Part shown: positions 8,969-18,197 of the stretch, in pieces
Position numbering within the stretch: position 1 is the first letter of the stretch
Layout of the letters: the number at the start of each line of letters is the position of its first letter
NCBI RefSeq assembly: GCF_002262875.1
Contig: NZ_NKYE01000002.1
Location: 310,001 to 374,000, forward strand
Direction of reading: 5' to 3'
From: Amycolatopsis antarctica
GTDB lineage: Bacteria > Actinomycetota > Actinomycetes > Mycobacteriales > Pseudonocardiaceae
Length of the DNA stretch: 64,000 bases
Notes under the pieces: generated by a model
Databases searched by the model: none
What the model was told of the DNA's origin: nothing
Seen by the model: only the letters and a program-made list of their open reading frames with translations
Translations under genes and position numbers: made by a program

Positions 8969-9505
8969 ATGGCCAAGGTCAATCCCGCCGAACTGCCGCC
9001 AGAGGAGGCGCGGACCAAGGCGAAGGATGTCTGCTTCGATCTCCTCGCCGCCCGTCCGCGCTCCAAGGACGAGCTGCGGCAAGCGTTGCGGCGCAAGGGA
9101 TTCGACCCGGAGATCGGTGAGACGATACTCGGCAAGCTCGACCAGGCTGGGCTCGTCGACGACCGGGCGTTCGCCGAACTCTGGGTCCGCAGCAGGCACG
9201 GCAACCAGGGCCTGGCCCGCAAGGCACTGGTCGCCGAACTGCGTCGTAAGGGCGTCGACGGGGACATCGCCGCGGAGGCCGCCGACGAGGTGGACCGGGA
9301 CGCGGAAGACGAACGGGCCCGTGAACTCGTTCGAAAGAGACTGCGCACCATGACCCATCTCGACGAGCAGACCGTCACCCGGCGCCTGCTCGGGATGCTC
9401 GGCCGCAAGGGCTACTCACAGGGCCTGTCGTACGCGGTGATCCGCGAGGAGCTGCGCGACCTCGGAGCTGAGTCGACCATGCTGGACGACATCACCACCG
9501 ACTGA
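8969..9505 (+). CDS. recX: Regulatory protein RecX
   Basis: A 178-residue, charged, helical protein of the RecX family that inhibits RecA filament growth. Repeated three-helix RecX units are recognisable (ARPRSKDELRQALRRKGF; LARKALVAELRRKGV; VTRRLLGMLGRKGYS). The ATG is preceded by GAAGGGG. It lies in the conserved position downstream of recA and is presumably co-transcribed by read-through. Confidence 0.95.
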   Translation: MAKVNPAELPPEEARTKAKDVCFDLLAARPRSKDELRQALRRKGFDPEIGETILGKLDQAGLVDDRAFAELWVRSRHGNQGLARKALVAELRRKGVDGDIAAEAADEVDRDAEDERARELVRKRLRTMTHLDEQTVTRRLLGMLGRKGYSQGLSYAVIREELRDLGAESTMLDDITTD

Positions 9506-9556
9506 CATCACCCCCGCGCGCCACACACACGGCTCGCCGCTGCTGCGTGCCGTCCG

Positions 9557-10180
9557 TCAGCGAAGGGCCGCGGCCTGCTTCGCGAGAAGTTCGATCTTCC
9601 CGAAGTTCCGAGCGGCCACCGCATCTTTCGGTGTCAGCCACGAACCACCGACACAGCCCACGTTCGGCAGGGCCAGATAGCCACCCGCCGAGCCGGCGGT
9701 GATCCCGCCGGTCGGGCAGAAGCGCAGGGCGGGTAGCGGCCCCGCGACCGACCGGAGGAAGTCGGTACCACCGGACGCCTCGGCGGGGAAGAACTTCAGC
9801 GCACCCAGACCGCGCTCGGCCAGCCGCATGGCCTCCGACACGGTGCTCGCGCCCGGCAGGAACGGCAGACCGGTGGCAGCGGCGGCGTCCAGCACGGCGT
9901 CCGTCACCCCGGGGGTGACGAGGAACCCCGCACCCGCCTCGGCCGCCTGTCGCGCGTGCCGCGGTGTGGTCACCGTTCCGGCTCCCACCACGATCTCGGG
10001 TACCTCCGCGGCGATCCGGCGGATCGATTCCAGTGCGGTGTCGGTGCGCAGGGTCAGTTCGATCACCGGTACCCCGCCCGCGAGCAGGGCGCGCGCGGTC
10101 GGAACGGCGTCGGCCGGGTCGTCGAGGACGACCACAGGCATCACGGGGGACAGGTCGAGCAGGTCTGACCCGGTGGTCAC
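9557..10180 (-). CDS. eda: KDPG/KHG aldolase (2-dehydro-3-deoxy-phosphogluconate aldolase)
   Basis: A 207-residue class I aldolase that splits KDPG into pyruvate and glyceraldehyde-3-phosphate, the second step of the Entner-Doudoroff pathway. Family motifs: [37 protein letters not shown] (Schiff-base Lys) and FCPTGGIT. I chose GTG at 10180 because GGAGG lies 5 nt upstream; an ATG at 10192 would add four residues but places that ribosome site inside the coding region. It lies downstream of edd and is probably co-transcribed. Confidence 0.94.
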   Translation of the reverse strand: MTTGSDLLDLSPVMPVVVLDDPADAVPTARALLAGGVPVIELTLRTDTALESIRRIAAEVPEIVVGAGTVTTPRHARQAAEAGAGFLVTPGVTDAVLDAAAATGLPFLPGASTVSEAMRLAERGLGALKFFPAEASGGTDFLRSVAGPLPALRFCPTGGITAGSAGGYLALPNVGCVGGSWLTPKDAVAARNFGKIELLAKQAAALR

Positions 10181-10242
10181 GGAAACCTCCATGGAGTGGA
10201 TTGTCGTTGCGGCACAAAGGAAATGGTGTTCCGGTCGGTCCG

Positions 10243-12120
10243 TCAGGACCGGGCACCCGCCGGGACGCCGAAGTGCCCCGGCGTCACCGCGCCGAAGACC
10301 GTGGCGCCCTGGTCGGCGGGGCCGACGGCCCGGCGCAACGGCGCGAACAGTTCGCGTCCCGTCCCGACCCAGGATGCCTCGTCCGGCGGACCGTCGACCA
10401 CCGGACGGGCAGCCAGCTCCGCGGATTCGACGAGCACGTCCAGCTCACCTGCATCGGCGTCGAGCCGGACGACGTCGCCGTCTCGCACCCGGGACAGCGG
10501 CCCGCCCGCCGCGGCCTCCGGCGTGAGCTGGATGGCGGCCGGAACCTTGCCCGAGGCGCCGGACATCCGGCCGTCGGTCAGCAGCGCCACCTGGTGTCCG
10601 CGATCCATCAGCACGCCCAGTGCGGGAGTGAGACCGTGCAGCTCCGGCATCCCGTTCGCCTGCGGACCCTGGTTCCGGATCACCACGACGATGTCACGAT
10701 CGAGCTCGCCCGCCCGGAAGGCCACGTCGAACCCTTCCTGTGTGGTGAACACCCGCGCCGGAGCGTGCACCACGCGCCGCTGCGGGGCGACGGCGGACAC
10801 CTTGATCACGGCCCGCCCGAGGTTGCCGGAGATCATGCGGAGTCCGCCGTCCGGGGCGAAGGGATCGTCGGCGGAGCGCAGGACGTCGCGGTCCAGGCTG
10901 CGCGTGGGCACCTCCCGCCAGGTCAGCGTGTCCCCGTCGAGTACCGGTTCGCGGCGGTAGTGGTGCAGTCCGTCGCCGGCCACGGTGCGCACGTCCTCGT
11001 GCAGGAAACCGTGGTCGAGCAGGGTGCCCACGAGGAACTGCACGCCGCCGGCGGCGTGGAAGTGGTTGATGTCCGCGCTGCCGTTCGGGTACACGTTCGC
11101 CAGCAGCGGGACGATCGCCGAGAGGTCGGCGAAGTCGTCCCAGGTGAGCTGGATCCCCGCCGCCGCGGCGATGGCGACGAGGTGCAGAGTGTGGTTGGTC
11201 GAACCGCCTGTCGCCAGCAGCGACACGACGCCGTTGACGACGGCCTTCTCGTCGACCACCTCGGCGATGGGCGTGTACTCCTCGTCCCGGGCCAGTGCGA
11301 CGACCCGCCGCCCCGCCTCCTCGGTCAGCGCCTTGCGCATCGGGGTCCCGGGATGAACGAAGCTGGCACCGGGCAGGTGCAGGCCCATCACCTCGACGAC
11401 CATCTGGTTCGAGTTCGCGGTCCCGTAGAAGGTGCAGGTCCCCGCCGAGTGGTAGGACGCCGACTCGGCCTCCAGCAGGTCCTCCCGGGTCGCCTTGCCC
11501 TCGGCGAAGAGCTGCCGGACGCGCGCCTTCTCCTTGTTCGGCAGACCGGAGGTCATCGGCCCGGCAGGCACCAGCACGATCGGCAGGTGACCGAACGACA
11601 GCGCCCCGATGAGCAGGCCGGGAACGATCTTGTCGCACACGCCCAGCATCAGGGCGCCGTCGAACATCTCGTGGGAGAGCGCGACACCGGTGGCCATCGC
11701 GATCACTTCGCGGCTGAACAGGGACAGCTCCATGCCGGCACGGCCCTGCGTGATGCCGTCGCACATGGCCGGAACACCACCGGCGAACTGCGCCACGCCA
11801 CCCGCCGAGCGGGCAGCGGACTTGATCCACTCGGGGAAGTCCCGCAGCGGCTGGTGTGCCGAGAGCAGGTCGTTGTACGCGGAGACGATCGCGATGCCGG
11901 GCTTGCGCAGTCCCCGGATTGCCAGCCTGTCCGAACCCTCGCAGGCGGCGAAACCGTGCGCCAGGTTGCTGCACGCCATCCCCGCACGCGCCGGGCCCTG
12001 GGCGCGGGTGGCGGCCATGCGTTCCAGATAGGCGGTGCGGGTCGCCGCGCTGCGCTCGACGAGGCGCCGGGTGACGTCGGCGACGACGGGGTGGACGGGG
12101 TCGTGATGCGCACTGCTCAT
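10243..12120 (-). CDS. edd: Phosphogluconate dehydratase
   Basis: A 625-residue Fe-S dehydratase of the IlvD/Edd family converting 6-phosphogluconate to KDPG. Conserved features include the cluster cysteines in [19 protein letters not shown] and [13 protein letters not shown], and the C-terminal [16 protein letters not shown] block. Edd is favoured over IlvD by the length (about 600 versus 560) and by the eda gene directly downstream. GAGGCGG precedes the ATG. A complete edd-eda pair implies a working Entner-Doudoroff route if glucose-6-phosphate dehydrogenase is present elsewhere. Confidence 0.95.
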   Translation of the reverse strand: MSSAHHDPVHPVVADVTRRLVERSAATRTAYLERMAATRAQGPARAGMACSNLAHGFAACEGSDRLAIRGLRKPGIAIVSAYNDLLSAHQPLRDFPEWIKSAARSAGGVAQFAGGVPAMCDGITQGRAGMELSLFSREVIAMATGVALSHEMFDGALMLGVCDKIVPGLLIGALSFGHLPIVLVPAGPMTSGLPNKEKARVRQLFAEGKATREDLLEAESASYHSAGTCTFYGTANSNQMVVEVMGLHLPGASFVHPGTPMRKALTEEAGRRVVALARDEEYTPIAEVVDEKAVVNGVVSLLATGGSTNHTLHLVAIAAAAGIQLTWDDFADLSAIVPLLANVYPNGSADINHFHAAGGVQFLVGTLLDHGFLHEDVRTVAGDGLHHYRREPVLDGDTLTWREVPTRSLDRDVLRSADDPFAPDGGLRMISGNLGRAVIKVSAVAPQRRVVHAPARVFTTQEGFDVAFRAGELDRDIVVVIRNQGPQANGMPELHGLTPALGVLMDRGHQVALLTDGRMSGASGKVPAAIQLTPEAAAGGPLSRVRDGDVVRLDADAGELDVLVESAELAARPVVDGPPDEASWVGTGRELFAPLRRAVGPADQGATVFGAVTPGHFGVPAGARS

Positions 12121-12416
12121 GAAGAATTCCGCCTCGGATCACTGGGGCGTGTCCGGTACTTCCCGGTCGAGGGGATTCGTGATCGAGACGGTTGCCTGGG
12201 GGCGGGGATGAGTCCTCGTACCGATGTCGTACTCGGGCTTTCCGCCAGCACCGTCAGGAACCCGTCTCGGCGCGAATACCGCGACCACGGAAATGCCAGA
12301 CGCGGCCGGGGACTGGTGGTCCGGCGGACGGCGGCACTGACGTCGCTCGGTGGTGACAGCAGCCACACTAACCCAGACACCCGCCCGCAACAAAATCGAT
12401 CCAGAAGATCACAAAA

Positions 12417-12432
12417 CGTGACCCCCATCACT
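12417..12432. promoter_or_regulatory. Crp/GlxR-type site 1 upstream of the sdh cluster
   Basis: CGTGACCCCCATCACT has the GTGA-N6-TCAC core of the cAMP-receptor consensus TGTGA-N6-TCACA. Its centre is about 142 bp before the ATG of the first gene and exactly 31 bp from the centre of site 2. Confidence 0.6.
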
Positions 12433-12447
12433 GAGTCGGCACGCTGG

Positions 12448-12463
12448 TGTGCTACTTGTCACA
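12448..12463. promoter_or_regulatory. Crp/GlxR-type site 2 upstream of the sdh cluster
   Basis: TGTGCTACTTGTCACA matches TGTGA-N6-TCACA at 9 of 10 specified positions. Its 31-bp distance from site 1 (three helical turns) places both dimers on the same DNA face. It overlaps a weak -35 element, so it could repress or co-activate. Confidence 0.62.
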
Positions 12464-12566
12464 CTGCACACCGCAAGGCAAGGTCGGTAGCGCGACGCCG
12501 CGGCCGCCGGGCACGGCGGAAGGGAAGCAGCGTGGCGCGCGCTACGAATTGACGGAGGTAGAACCG

Positions 12567-12857
12567 ATGACCACCACCGAACTCACGGAACTTCGCCGCA
12601 CCATCGGGCAACTGCGGCAATGCGTCGGTTCCCTGCGAGCGCGCTACGGGGACGCCCCCGCGGTCCGCAGGCTGAGCAACGACATCGAACGCCTCGACAT
12701 CGACGCGGTGGAACTCGACCAGGTGCAGCCCGCGCCCCTGCAACGTTCCGCCTCGGCACCGGAGAGCATCGTCGTCCCGGACACGCCGTACGACGAGTCC
12801 CTGTGGCACGGCGCCGATGACGAGGGCGTCGGCGGCTACCAGCGTCACCAGCGGTGA
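12567..12857 (+). CDS. Small conserved-type protein heading the sdh operon, unknown
   Basis: A 96-residue acidic protein. The first half is a predicted amphipathic helix pair (TELTELRRTIGQLRQCVGS and VRRLSNDIERLDIDAVEL); the second half is low-complexity and ends in a histidine-rich tail. It has a clear ribosome site (GGAGGTAG) and its TGA overlaps the GTG of sdhC (GTGA), so the two are translationally coupled. Mycobacterial Sdh1 operons also begin with a small unknown gene (Rv0250c position); I cannot confirm homology by eye. Role unknown. Confidence 0.8.
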   Translation: MTTTELTELRRTIGQLRQCVGSLRARYGDAPAVRRLSNDIERLDIDAVELDQVQPAPLQRSASAPESIVVPDTPYDESLWHGADDEGVGGYQRHQR

Positions 12858-13687
12858 GCGCGCCCGCTCGCGGCAGGGCAGGCGGGAGCGGGACCGGAGT
12901 GTTCTCGGGCGCACGCGCCCGGATCGCCGACCGGACCCTGCGTACGGACCGGTGGTGGCTGTCGCCACTGCTGACGACCGGCGGACTGGCCGTCTTCGTC
13001 GTCTACGCGACGATCCGCTCGTTCATGCGCGACTTCTACTGGGTCGACGCGTATCACTACCTGACGCCGTTCTACTCGCCGTGTCTCAGCGATTCCTGTG
13101 TCCCCGGCTCCAGCCATTTCGGCACGCCGTTCGGGGAACTGCCGGGAATCGTCCCGCTCGGATTCCTGGCACTGCCTTTCCTGCTGGGATTCCGGCTCAC
13201 CTGCTACTACTACCGCAAGGCGTACTACCGGTCCGTCTGGTTGTCGCCGCCGGCTTGCGCGGTCGCCGAACCGCACGCGAAGTACACCGGGGAGACCCGG
13301 CTGCCGCTGATCATCCAGAACGCGCACCGGTACTTCTTCTACGTCGCCCTGATCATCTCGCTGGTCAACACCTACGACGCGATCCTGGCCTTCCACGGCG
13401 AAACCGGCGGTTTCGGCTTCGGGCTCGGCAACGTCGTCCTGGTGGTCAACGTGGTGCTGCTCTGGGCGTACACGCTGTCCTGCCATTCGTGCAGGCACAT
13501 CACCGGGGGCAGGCTGAAACACTTCTCCAAGCACCCCGTGCGGTACTGGATCTGGACCCAGATCACCAAACTCAACAATCGGCATATGACGCTGGCGTGG
13601 ACGACGCTGGGCACCCTCATGCTCACCGACCTGTACGTCATGCTCGTCTCCAGCGGCGCCATCGCCGACCTGCGCTTCGTCAACTGA
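12854..13687 (+). CDS. sdhC: Succinate dehydrogenase membrane subunit, Sdh1 type
   Basis: A 277-residue multi-span membrane protein with about five hydrophobic helices (near 37-55, 95-115, 155-175, 185-205, 245-265). It is not the small haem-b anchor of classical SdhC. It is rich in cysteine and histidine: CLSDSC, CYYYRK, PPAC and CHSCRH. Mycobacterial Sdh1 has been reported to carry a membrane-embedded Rieske-type 2Fe-2S cluster in this subunit; the CHSCRH motif would fit such ligation, which is inference. It anchors SdhAB and passes electrons to menaquinone. GTG start overlaps the upstream stop; sdhA follows after 50 bp. Confidence 0.88.
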   Translation: MSAPARGRAGGSGTGVFSGARARIADRTLRTDRWWLSPLLTTGGLAVFVVYATIRSFMRDFYWVDAYHYLTPFYSPCLSDSCVPGSSHFGTPFGELPGIVPLGFLALPFLLGFRLTCYYYRKAYYRSVWLSPPACAVAEPHAKYTGETRLPLIIQNAHRYFFYVALIISLVNTYDAILAFHGETGGFGFGLGNVVLVVNVVLLWAYTLSCHSCRHITGGRLKHFSKHPVRYWIWTQITKLNNRHMTLAWTTLGTLMLTDLYVMLVSSGAIADLRFVN

Positions 13688-13737
13688 CCGGCGCGGGCCC
13701 GCGTGGCGCGCGAACACATTCCGAGGTGGCACATTTC

Positions 13738-15651
13738 ATGACCGAGGTGGAACGGCACGGCTACGACGTTGTGGTGATCGGTGCGGGCGGTGCTGGCCTG
13801 CGCGCGGTCATCGAGGCCCGCGAACGCGGGTTCAGCGTCGCGGTGGTGTGCAAGTCGTTGTTCGGCAAGGCGCACACGGTGATGGCCGAGGGCGGCTGTG
13901 CGGCGTCGATGGGCAACGCGAACGAACGGGACAACTGGGAGGTGCACTTCCGCGACACCATGCGTGGCGGGAAGTTCCTGAACAACTGGCGGATGGCCGA
14001 GCTGCACGCGCAGGAGGCGCCGGACCGGGTGTGGGAGCTGGAGACCTACGGTGCGCTGTTCGACCGTACGGCCGACGGGCGGATCAGCCAGCGCAACTTC
14101 GGCGGCCACACCTACCCGCGCCTGGCCCACGTCGGCGACCGCACCGGGCTCGAACTGATCCGCACCATGCAGCAGAAGATCGTGTCCCTGCAACAGGAGG
14201 ACTTCGCCGAGCACGGCGACTACGAGGCCAAGATCAAGGTCTTCGCCGAGTGCACGGTCACCGAGCTGCTCACCGACGACGGCCGGATCTCCGGCGCCTT
14301 CGGTTACTGGCGCGAGAGCGGCCGCTTCATCCTGTTCGACGCGCCCGCCGTGGTGCTCGCCACCGGCGGTATCGGCAAGTCGTTCAAGGTCACCTCGAAC
14401 TCCTGGGAGTACACCGGTGACGGGCACGCGCTGGCGATGCGCGCCGGGGCGAAGCTGATCAACATGGAGTTCGTGCAGTTCCACCCGACCGGCATGGTCT
14501 GGCCGCCGAGTGTGAAGGGCATCCTGGTCACCGAGGGCGTGCGCGGTGACGGCGGCGTGCTGAAGAACACCGAGAACGAGCGGTTCATGTTCTCCTACGT
14601 CCCCGACGTGTTCAAAGGCCAGTACGCCGACAGCGAGGAGGAGGCGGACCGCTGGTACACCGACCAGGAGGCCAACCGCCGCACCCCCGACCTGCTGCCC
14701 CGTGACGAGGTCGCCCGCGCGATCAACTCCGAGGTGAAGGAGGGCCGCGGCTCCCCGCACGGTGGCGTGTTCCTGGACATCGCGAGCCGCCTGCCCGCCG
14801 AGGAGATCAAGAAGCGACTGCCCTCGATGTACCACCAGTTCAAGGAACTGGCCGACGTCGACATCACCGCGGAGCCAATGGAGGTCGGGCCGACCTGCCA
14901 CTACGTGATGGGCGGGATCGAGGTCGATCCGGACACCGCGGCGGCGAGTGTGCCCGGTCTGTTCGCCGCGGGGGAGTGCTCCGGCGGGATGCACGGCTCG
15001 AACCGGCTCGGGGGCAACTCGCTCTCGGACCTGCTGGTGTTCGGCAGGCGGGCCGGTCTCGGTGCGGCGTCCTATGTGGACTCGCTGGAGTCGAGGCCAG
15101 CGGTGTCGGAGTCCGATGTGGACGCCGCGGCGAAGATGGCGCTGTCGCCCTTCGATCCGCCCGGCGGGGGCACCGAGGAGAACCCCTACACCCTGCACAC
15201 CGAGCTGCAGCAGTCGATGAACGATCTGGTGGGGATCATCCGCAAGGCCGAGGAGATCGAGCGGGCACTGGAGAAGCTGGCCGACATCAAGTCGCGCATC
15301 GGCAACGTGGTCGTGGAGGGGCACCGGCAGTTCAACCCCGGCTGGCACCTCGCCGTGGACCTGCGCAACATGTTGCTGGTCAGTGAGTGCGTCGCGCGGG
15401 CCGCGCTGCTGCGCACGGAGAGCCGCGGCGGGCACACCCGCGACGACCATCCGCAGATGGATTCCCAGTGGCGCAACGCTTTGCTGGTCTGCTCGACCGC
15501 GGACGACGATCCGGTCGCGCCTGCCGTCGAGGTGTCCCGCAAGGAGCAGACGCCGATGCGGGACGACCTGATCGCATTGTTCGAGCTGACGGAACTGGAG
15601 AAGTACTACACCGACCCAGAACTGGCGTCGCACCCCGGGAGGACCGACTGA
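13738..15651 (+). CDS. sdhA: Succinate dehydrogenase flavoprotein subunit
   Basis: A 637-residue FAD-dependent subunit oxidising succinate to fumarate. The N-terminal dinucleotide fold (VVVIGAGGAGLRAVIEA), the covalent-FAD region with AHTVMAEGG, the active-site segments (EFVQFHPTG, TEGVRGDGG) and the C-terminal GSNRLGGNSLSDLLVFGR are present. The start is ATG 13738, preceded by GAGGTGG; longer in-frame extensions upstream overlap sdhC in another frame and are rejected. The stop overlaps the sdhB start (TGATG). Confidence 0.97.
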   Translation: MTEVERHGYDVVVIGAGGAGLRAVIEARERGFSVAVVCKSLFGKAHTVMAEGGCAASMGNANERDNWEVHFRDTMRGGKFLNNWRMAELHAQEAPDRVWELETYGALFDRTADGRISQRNFGGHTYPRLAHVGDRTGLELIRTMQQKIVSLQQEDFAEHGDYEAKIKVFAECTVTELLTDDGRISGAFGYWRESGRFILFDAPAVVLATGGIGKSFKVTSNSWEYTGDGHALAMRAGAKLINMEFVQFHPTGMVWPPSVKGILVTEGVRGDGGVLKNTENERFMFSYVPDVFKGQYADSEEEADRWYTDQEANRRTPDLLPRDEVARAINSEVKEGRGSPHGGVFLDIASRLPAEEIKKRLPSMYHQFKELADVDITAEPMEVGPTCHYVMGGIEVDPDTAAASVPGLFAAGECSGGMHGSNRLGGNSLSDLLVFGRRAGLGAASYVDSLESRPAVSESDVDAAAKMALSPFDPPGGGTEENPYTLHTELQQSMNDLVGIIRKAEEIERALEKLADIKSRIGNVVVEGHRQFNPGWHLAVDLRNMLLVSECVARAALLRTESRGGHTRDDHPQMDSQWRNALLVCSTADDDPVAPAVEVSRKEQTPMRDDLIALFELTELEKYYTDPELASHPGRTD

Positions 15652-16403
15652 TGGGTTACCAGGCCAGTTTCCGGGTGTGGCGCGGGGATTCCGAGGACGG
15701 CGAGCTGCGGGACTACACGGTCGAGGTGAACGAGGGCGAGGTCGTCCTCGACATCCTGCACCGCCTGCAGGCGACCCAGACCTCGGACCTCGCCGTGCGG
15801 TGGAACTGCAAGGCGGGCAAGTGCGGATCCTGCTCGGCGGAGATCAACGGCAGGCCACGCCTGCTGTGCATGACGCGGATGTCGACCTTCACCGAGGACG
15901 AGGTCATCACCGTCACGCCGATGCGGACGTTCCCGGTGATCCGGGACCTGGTCTGCGATGTGTCGTTCAACTACACCAAGGCCCGGGAGATCCCGTCATT
16001 CACCCCGCCCGAGGGGCTGAAGCCGGGGGAGTACCGGATGCAGCAGGTGGACGTCGAACGTTCGCAGGAGTTCCGCAAATGCATCGAGTGCTTCCTGTGC
16101 CAGGACACCTGCCATGTCATCCGCGACCACGAGGAGAACAAGGAATCGTTCGCCGGGCCGCGCTACCTGATGCGGATCGCCGAACTGGAGATGCACCCGC
16201 TGGACGTCGCGGACCGGCGCGAGGAGGCGCAGGAAGAACACGGTCTCGGCTACTGCAACATCACCAAGTGCTGCAGCGAGGTGTGCCCGGAGGGCATCCA
16301 CATCACCGACAACGCGCTCATTCCGATGAAGGAACGGGTCGCCGACCAGAAGTACGACCCGATCGTCTGGCTCGGCAACAAGTTGTTCCGCCGCGGCAGG
16401 TAG
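15651..16403 (+). CDS. sdhB: Succinate dehydrogenase iron-sulfur subunit
   Basis: A 250-residue subunit carrying the three Fe-S clusters linking SdhA to the membrane. A plant-type 2Fe-2S site (CKAGKCGSC with a distant LLC) is followed by two ferredoxin-like Cys groups (CIECFLCQDTC and CNITKCCSEVCPEG). The ATG overlaps the sdhA stop and has GGGAGGA upstream. The gene ends 4 bp from the convergent methyltransferase gene. Confidence 0.97.
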   Translation: MGYQASFRVWRGDSEDGELRDYTVEVNEGEVVLDILHRLQATQTSDLAVRWNCKAGKCGSCSAEINGRPRLLCMTRMSTFTEDEVITVTPMRTFPVIRDLVCDVSFNYTKAREIPSFTPPEGLKPGEYRMQQVDVERSQEFRKCIECFLCQDTCHVIRDHEENKESFAGPRYLMRIAELEMHPLDVADRREEAQEEHGLGYCNITKCCSEVCPEGIHITDNALIPMKERVADQKYDPIVWLGNKLFRRGR

Positions 16404-16407
16404 CCAC

Positions 16408-17142
16408 TCAGCGGGCGCTGTAGACGGCGAACGTCGGATTCGCGAAGAGCGCGTCCCAGTAGCCGGTGTCGTGCGGGTGGTCGCTCGGCTCCGGCACGAC
16501 CGGATCGTGCCGGAGCACACCGGTGAACCCGGCGCGCTTCATCGCGGACTCGATGACGCCGGGTGGCCAGGTGTAGCCCTCGAACTCGAACGGCGGGTCG
16601 CCTTCGACACGTACCGCGTAACCCTGTCTGCCCTTGGAGTCGCGGGTGCGCTGCGCCGCGATGCCGTACCGGGGCAGGATTCCCAGACCGTCCCAGTCGA
16701 TCTCCGGGTTGGGCACGAGTGCGGCGAAGGTCCCGCCCTCGGCGAGGTTCGCCCGCAGGTTGGTGAGCATTCCGTCCAGCGCCGTCTCACCCTCGGCGTA
16801 GCCGAGCAGCCACACGGCCGTCACCACGTCGAACTCGCCGTAGCGGGGCAGCGTCGCCGCATCGCTGACCTCGTAGGAGATGCCGAGTGGATCGTGCTCC
16901 TCGACCCGTGAGGCGTAGGAGATCATCACCCGTGAGGAGTCGACTCCGGTGACCCGGCCCGCCCCGGCCCGCTTGAACAACCGCGGGTAGTAGCCGGTGC
17001 CGCAGGCGACGTCGAGTACCGAACGTCCGGCCAGCGACGGCAGTGCGGACATCAGCGTCGCGGTCTCCGCCCGGCACACCGGCAGGGCCTTGGTCCGTTC
17101 GTACAGTTCGCCGATCACGTCGTACTGGTCGGGTTGCGTCAT
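16408..17142 (-). CDS. Class I SAM-dependent methyltransferase, substrate unknown
   Basis: A 244-residue protein with motif I VLDVACGTGYYPRLF, the acidic VTGVDSS segment and a post-motif region typical of small-molecule methyltransferases. The ATG at 17142 follows GAGGAGA; a -10-like TAGGCT on the minus strand (17174-17179) would give a short leader. It lies downstream of the gluABCD terminator, so it is probably transcribed alone. The substrate cannot be told from the sequence. Confidence 0.85.
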   Translation of the reverse strand: MTQPDQYDVIGELYERTKALPVCRAETATLMSALPSLAGRSVLDVACGTGYYPRLFKRAGAGRVTGVDSSRVMISYASRVEEHDPLGISYEVSDAATLPRYGEFDVVTAVWLLGYAEGETALDGMLTNLRANLAEGGTFAALVPNPEIDWDGLGILPRYGIAAQRTRDSKGRQGYAVRVEGDPPFEFEGYTWPPGVIESAMKRAGFTGVLRHDPVVPEPSDHPHDTGYWDALFANPTFAVYSAR

Positions 17143-17273
17143 CGGGCTTCTCCTCGCCACCAGGTCGTGTCCGAGCCTAGCGCCGTGACGGCCGCGCGGT
17201 AAGCGCCGAAGGGGCACGGTCGGTGTGCAAAGCGTTGTGGGACAAGGGGTTCACGTCGAACCCCGACAACGAC

Positions 17274-17306
17274 GACGCCCGGTGTGCGAATCGCACACCG
17301 GGCGTC
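17274..17306. terminator. Terminator of gluABCD
   Basis: A perfect 16-bp inverted repeat (GACGCCCGGTGTGCGA at 17274-17289, complement at 17291-17306) with almost no loop, 24 bp past the gluD stop. No T-run, as is common in actinobacteria. Confidence 0.85.
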
Positions 17307-17330
17307 GGGTAGGTCGGTACCGCTGACGAA

Positions 17331-18197
17331 CTACCGGAGCTGGCCGGTATTGGCGTTGGCTAGAGCCAGTTCGTTGTCCGCTTCCGTCGGCCCGTCCGGC
17401 GCCTTCTTGCTACGCCGGTTGCGCTTCTCCAGATAACGGGCGAGACCGGTGAGCAGCAGGCACATCGCGATGTACACCGCCGCGACGACGATAGTGATCG
17501 GCACCAGCGGACGGCCGAACTCGGCCAGGCCACCGAGGTAACGTGCGTAGCGCAACAGTTCCTCGTAGGTGATGATGAAGCCGAGTGCGGTGTCCTTGAG
17601 CAGCACGACGAGCTGGCTGATGATGGCCGGGAGCATCGCACGCAACGCCTGGGGCAGCAGCACCAGTGTCATCACCTGGGTCTTGCGCATGCCCACGGCG
17701 TAGGCGGCTTCGCTCTGGCCCTTGGGCAGCGAAATGACACCGGCACGGAAGACCTCGGCCAGCACCGAGCCGTTGTACAGCGTCAATCCGAGCACGACCG
17801 CATAGAAGGGCGCGCCGACGCTCATGCCGTAGTAGAAGATGAAGATCATCACTACCAGCGGGATCGCGCGGAAGAACTCCACGATCGCCGTGGACGGGAT
17901 CCGGAAGATCGCCTTGTCGGAGAGTCGGCCGATGGCGAAGACCGCGCCGAAGATCAGCGCCAGCACCGCGGCCACGGCGAACGCCCGAAGCGTGTTGCCG
18001 AGCGCTTGGACGATGCCGATCTGGACGGTCTCGTACTGAAGCCAGCTCCAGAGCTTGCCCTCGAACTGGCCGGCGGCGGCGAACCTGATGATGACGAACG
18101 CCAGCAGCCCGATTATGGCGGCGGTGCCGATCACGGCGTAGAGCCGGTTGCGGAGCCGGGCCTTCGGGCCCGGGATGTCGAACAGGACGGAACTCAT
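17331..18197 (-). CDS. gluD: Glutamate ABC transporter permease GluD
   Basis: A 288-residue membrane permease of the HisMQ/amino-acid type with the EAA loop (AAYAVGMRKTQVMTLVLLPQALRAMLP). Its ATG at 18197 overlaps the gluC stop (ATGA), giving translational coupling. The C-terminus carries a charged cytoplasmic tail (about 255-288). Pairs with GluC to form the channel. Confidence 0.93.
   Translation of the reverse strand: MSSVLFDIPGPKARLRNRLYAVIGTAAIIGLLAFVIIRFAAAGQFEGKLWSWLQYETVQIGIVQALGNTLRAFAVAAVLALIFGAVFAIGRLSDKAIFRIPSTAIVEFFRAIPLVVMIFIFYYGMSVGAPFYAVVLGLTLYNGSVLAEVFRAGVISLPKGQSEAAYAVGMRKTQVMTLVLLPQALRAMLPAIISQLVVLLKDTALGFIITYEELLRYARYLGGLAEFGRPLVPITIVVAAVYIAMCLLLTGLARYLEKRNRRSKKAPDGPTEADNELALANANTGQLR

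Larger units (their letters stand above)
12121..12566. other. 446-bp divergent region between edd and the sdh cluster
   Basis: No gene is supported here; short frames on the minus strand (12117-12431) have no ribosome site or family resemblance. The half nearest the sdh cluster is AT-richer than its surroundings and holds two Crp-type sites (listed separately). A weak promoter, TTGTCA (12456-12461) with CAAGGT 17 bp further, would overlap the second site. I could not identify an edd operator. Confidence 0.6.

Noticed and set aside
12117..12431. 104-codon minus-strand frame upstream of edd
   Set aside because: No ribosome site, no recognisable motif, overlaps the edd start and Crp-site region.
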